From Cloeon dipterum (Eukaryota; Arthropoda; Insecta; Ephemeroptera; Baetidae), in the NCBI RefSeq assembly GCF_949628265.1, contig NC_088788.1, positions 12,772,001 to 12,836,000 of the forward strand: DNA of 64,000 nt, written 5' to 3'. The position numbers and the translations under genes are program-made. This document shows, piece by piece, positions 62,510-64,000 of this stretch; position 1 is the first letter of the stretch; every line of letters starts with the position of its first letter. The notes beneath the pieces are model-generated. The model had not been told where the DNA came from and ran no database searches. It saw nothing but the letters and a program-made list of their open reading frames with translations.

Positions 62510-64000
62510 GTCGCACTCGGGTTTGAACTCTTTGCTTTGTCTAGTGCGTTCACTGGCACGGCAAGATAAGAAGAGAATGAAAAATGAAGCGGCGCGGCGG
62601 ACAAGGGTCACAAAGTTTGCTGCTGCTGCTGCTGCTGGATGTGGATGCTGCGACGTCAAGTGGATATCTGAGCAGCGCAGAAATCGCAGCGAAAACATTC
62701 AAGCGTGGTTGATGTTTGTAAACGAATTCACGTGTTGCATCAGAAAGCGATCTGATTGGCCGTGGTGGGGCGTAAATATGAGTGGGTTCTGTTGTCGCGC
62801 TGCCGGGGCATAATTGCAGCGTAATATAATAGCCACTCACCAAGTAAGGCAGCAAATAGCACTGTTTTTGGTGGGCTCTGTGAATAAAAAACTTGTTTTC
62901 TGCGCGGATCATGAAGAAGCCACGTGAGATTTTTTTGCTTTTTGGCCCAAGTTATTACACAGGAACGTTAGCTAAGCAAAATATTTGTTTTTCCTCAACT
63001 TTTATTTTTATTTAGTCCGATTTACACAAAAACTGGGTCTTTTTTAATGAATGTTGTTAATTTATTTGGTTAATTTAAGACGTTAAGGTTTTTTATCATT
63101 CCAAAATGCTTTTTTAATTCCTAACAAAATTTATACGCAGTAAATTTTCAGACTGCTTCTAATTTGTGTTGCCCCACAAAATCGATTTAGCCTCCATTGC
63201 TGCTCAATAGTGATCATGAAGTTATTAGTCAAATGCCAATCATTTTACCTATTTGCCTGCGAGGCCTTCATTTGCCATGCTGAGATTATTTTCTCAGAAC
63301 AAGGAAAAAGAACACGCCCAAGTAATGAAAATGGCAATGCCTCTGCTAATTACCACGTCTTGTGCGTGTGTGCGTGCAAGAGAAAGGTCTGATGCGCAGT
63401 TGCAGCAGTGATTCGGACCCAGTATAGTGGTTTTTAAACGGTTCAACCAGTGGCATCCCGCCGGCTGCTAAGTGACAGCCGTAATGTTTTTCGCTTGTTT
63501 AATACAAAAACTTTAGCAGGGGGTCCCTTGTTCTAATAAAAAGCGACGCAAAAACTTTTAATCATCTTCTCCTACGGCGAGCAAAGTTGGGCCGAACGAG
63601 AGAAGATCATTATTGGTGCTGTCATCAAACCGCACACTACCCGCTCGTCGCCTGTAAAACTTCCACAAAACTCTTTTTACTCCTTTCGATTATTTTCGGT
63701 CAAACGCTTCCCAAGGAAGCGCGAAAATAGACACACTCTTCGTTTTTCGTCCGGCACCTCTCACCAAAAAGAGCTTTTGCTCTGCGATTAGCCGTCAAAG
63801 GAGAAAAAAGCAATTTCTCTGCCATCGTCGCAACTTGCTATAATTAGTTCCTTCTAGGCTACCCGATTAATTCACTTCAAAGCGGTTGCTGTGTTTATTA
63901 CGTGTGAACGAAATTTAGTCAACCGATTATAGTAGCAAGGGATCTTGTTCAATGCGCCACACCGGCCGGCAGCTTTTATTATTAATTCAACGTGCTCGCA
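62510..64000. promoter_or_regulatory. 5' region of the lipophorin receptor
   Basis: Holds the presumed 5' UTR and promoter. An in-frame ATG at 62698 would add 63 residues, including an Ala run encoded by the GCA/TGC microsatellite at about 62620-62637. Beyond 62.9 kb there is AT-rich DNA and a CpG-richer patch at 63.4-63.8 kb. No other gene is supported. No TATA box is obvious. Confidence 0.45.
62620..62637. repeat. (TGC)n microsatellite upstream of the receptor start
   Basis: About six TGC units, read as an Ala run on the minus strand in the frame of the receptor. They lie between the upstream ATG (62698) and the signal-peptide ATG (62509). Confidence 0.65.

Overview
The window is nuclear DNA of an arthropod, almost certainly an insect. 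The evidence is a GT-AG intron structure with many 50-90 bp introns, a one-domain peritrophin-type cuticle protein, a lipophorin-receptor-type LDL receptor and AT-rich intergenic DNA. The order cannot be fixed by eye. The compact genes and unremarkable repeat load point to a small insect genome. No transposase, CRISPR, rRNA or convincing tRNA was found. I built the exon models by hand, keeping frame across GT..AG junctions, and every multi-exon model sums to a multiple of three.

Layout. (1) 0-9.6 kb is a dense block: PNPO (+, 102-1047) converging on METTL18 (-, 1219-2732), an unidentified basic protein (-, 3650-5125, 5' end not found) and a VRK1/ballchen-type nuclear kinase (-, 5765-9219). 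A 118-bp palindromic element with 10-bp direct flanking repeats lies between the last two. (2) 9.6-21.1 kb holds a small Thr-rich secreted protein (-, 11284-11906) and a 1083-residue cuticle protein (-, 12602-20999) with a signal peptide, a His-rich segment, one ChtBD2 domain and a long Pro/Thr-rich repeat array behind a TATA box. (3) 21.1-30.7 kb is about 9.6 kb with no gene I can support. (4) 30.7-40.2 kb holds Claspin (-, 16 exons, 1443 aa) and the axonemal WD-repeat protein CFAP52 (+, 10 exons, 683 aa), divergent across a 492-bp shared promoter interval. (5) 41.0-62.5 kb is one large lipophorin receptor/VLDLR-type gene (-, 14 exons, 940 aa). It has eight LDLa repeats, EGF modules, a YWTD propeller, a transmembrane helix and an FDNPVY endocytosis signal.

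The neighbours do not form a pathway. They are a vitamin B6 oxidase, a histidine methyltransferase, a chromatin kinase, a cuticle protein, a replication checkpoint mediator, a ciliary protein and a lipid-uptake receptor. The most noteworthy points are five Chk1-binding-type repeats in Claspin, a mucin-like Thr/Ser stretch at the N-terminus of the lipoprotein receptor, recent tandem duplication in the cuticle-protein gene, an in-frame 84-nt intron or exon in VRK, and two orphan proteins. I see no clear sign of a wholly new system.
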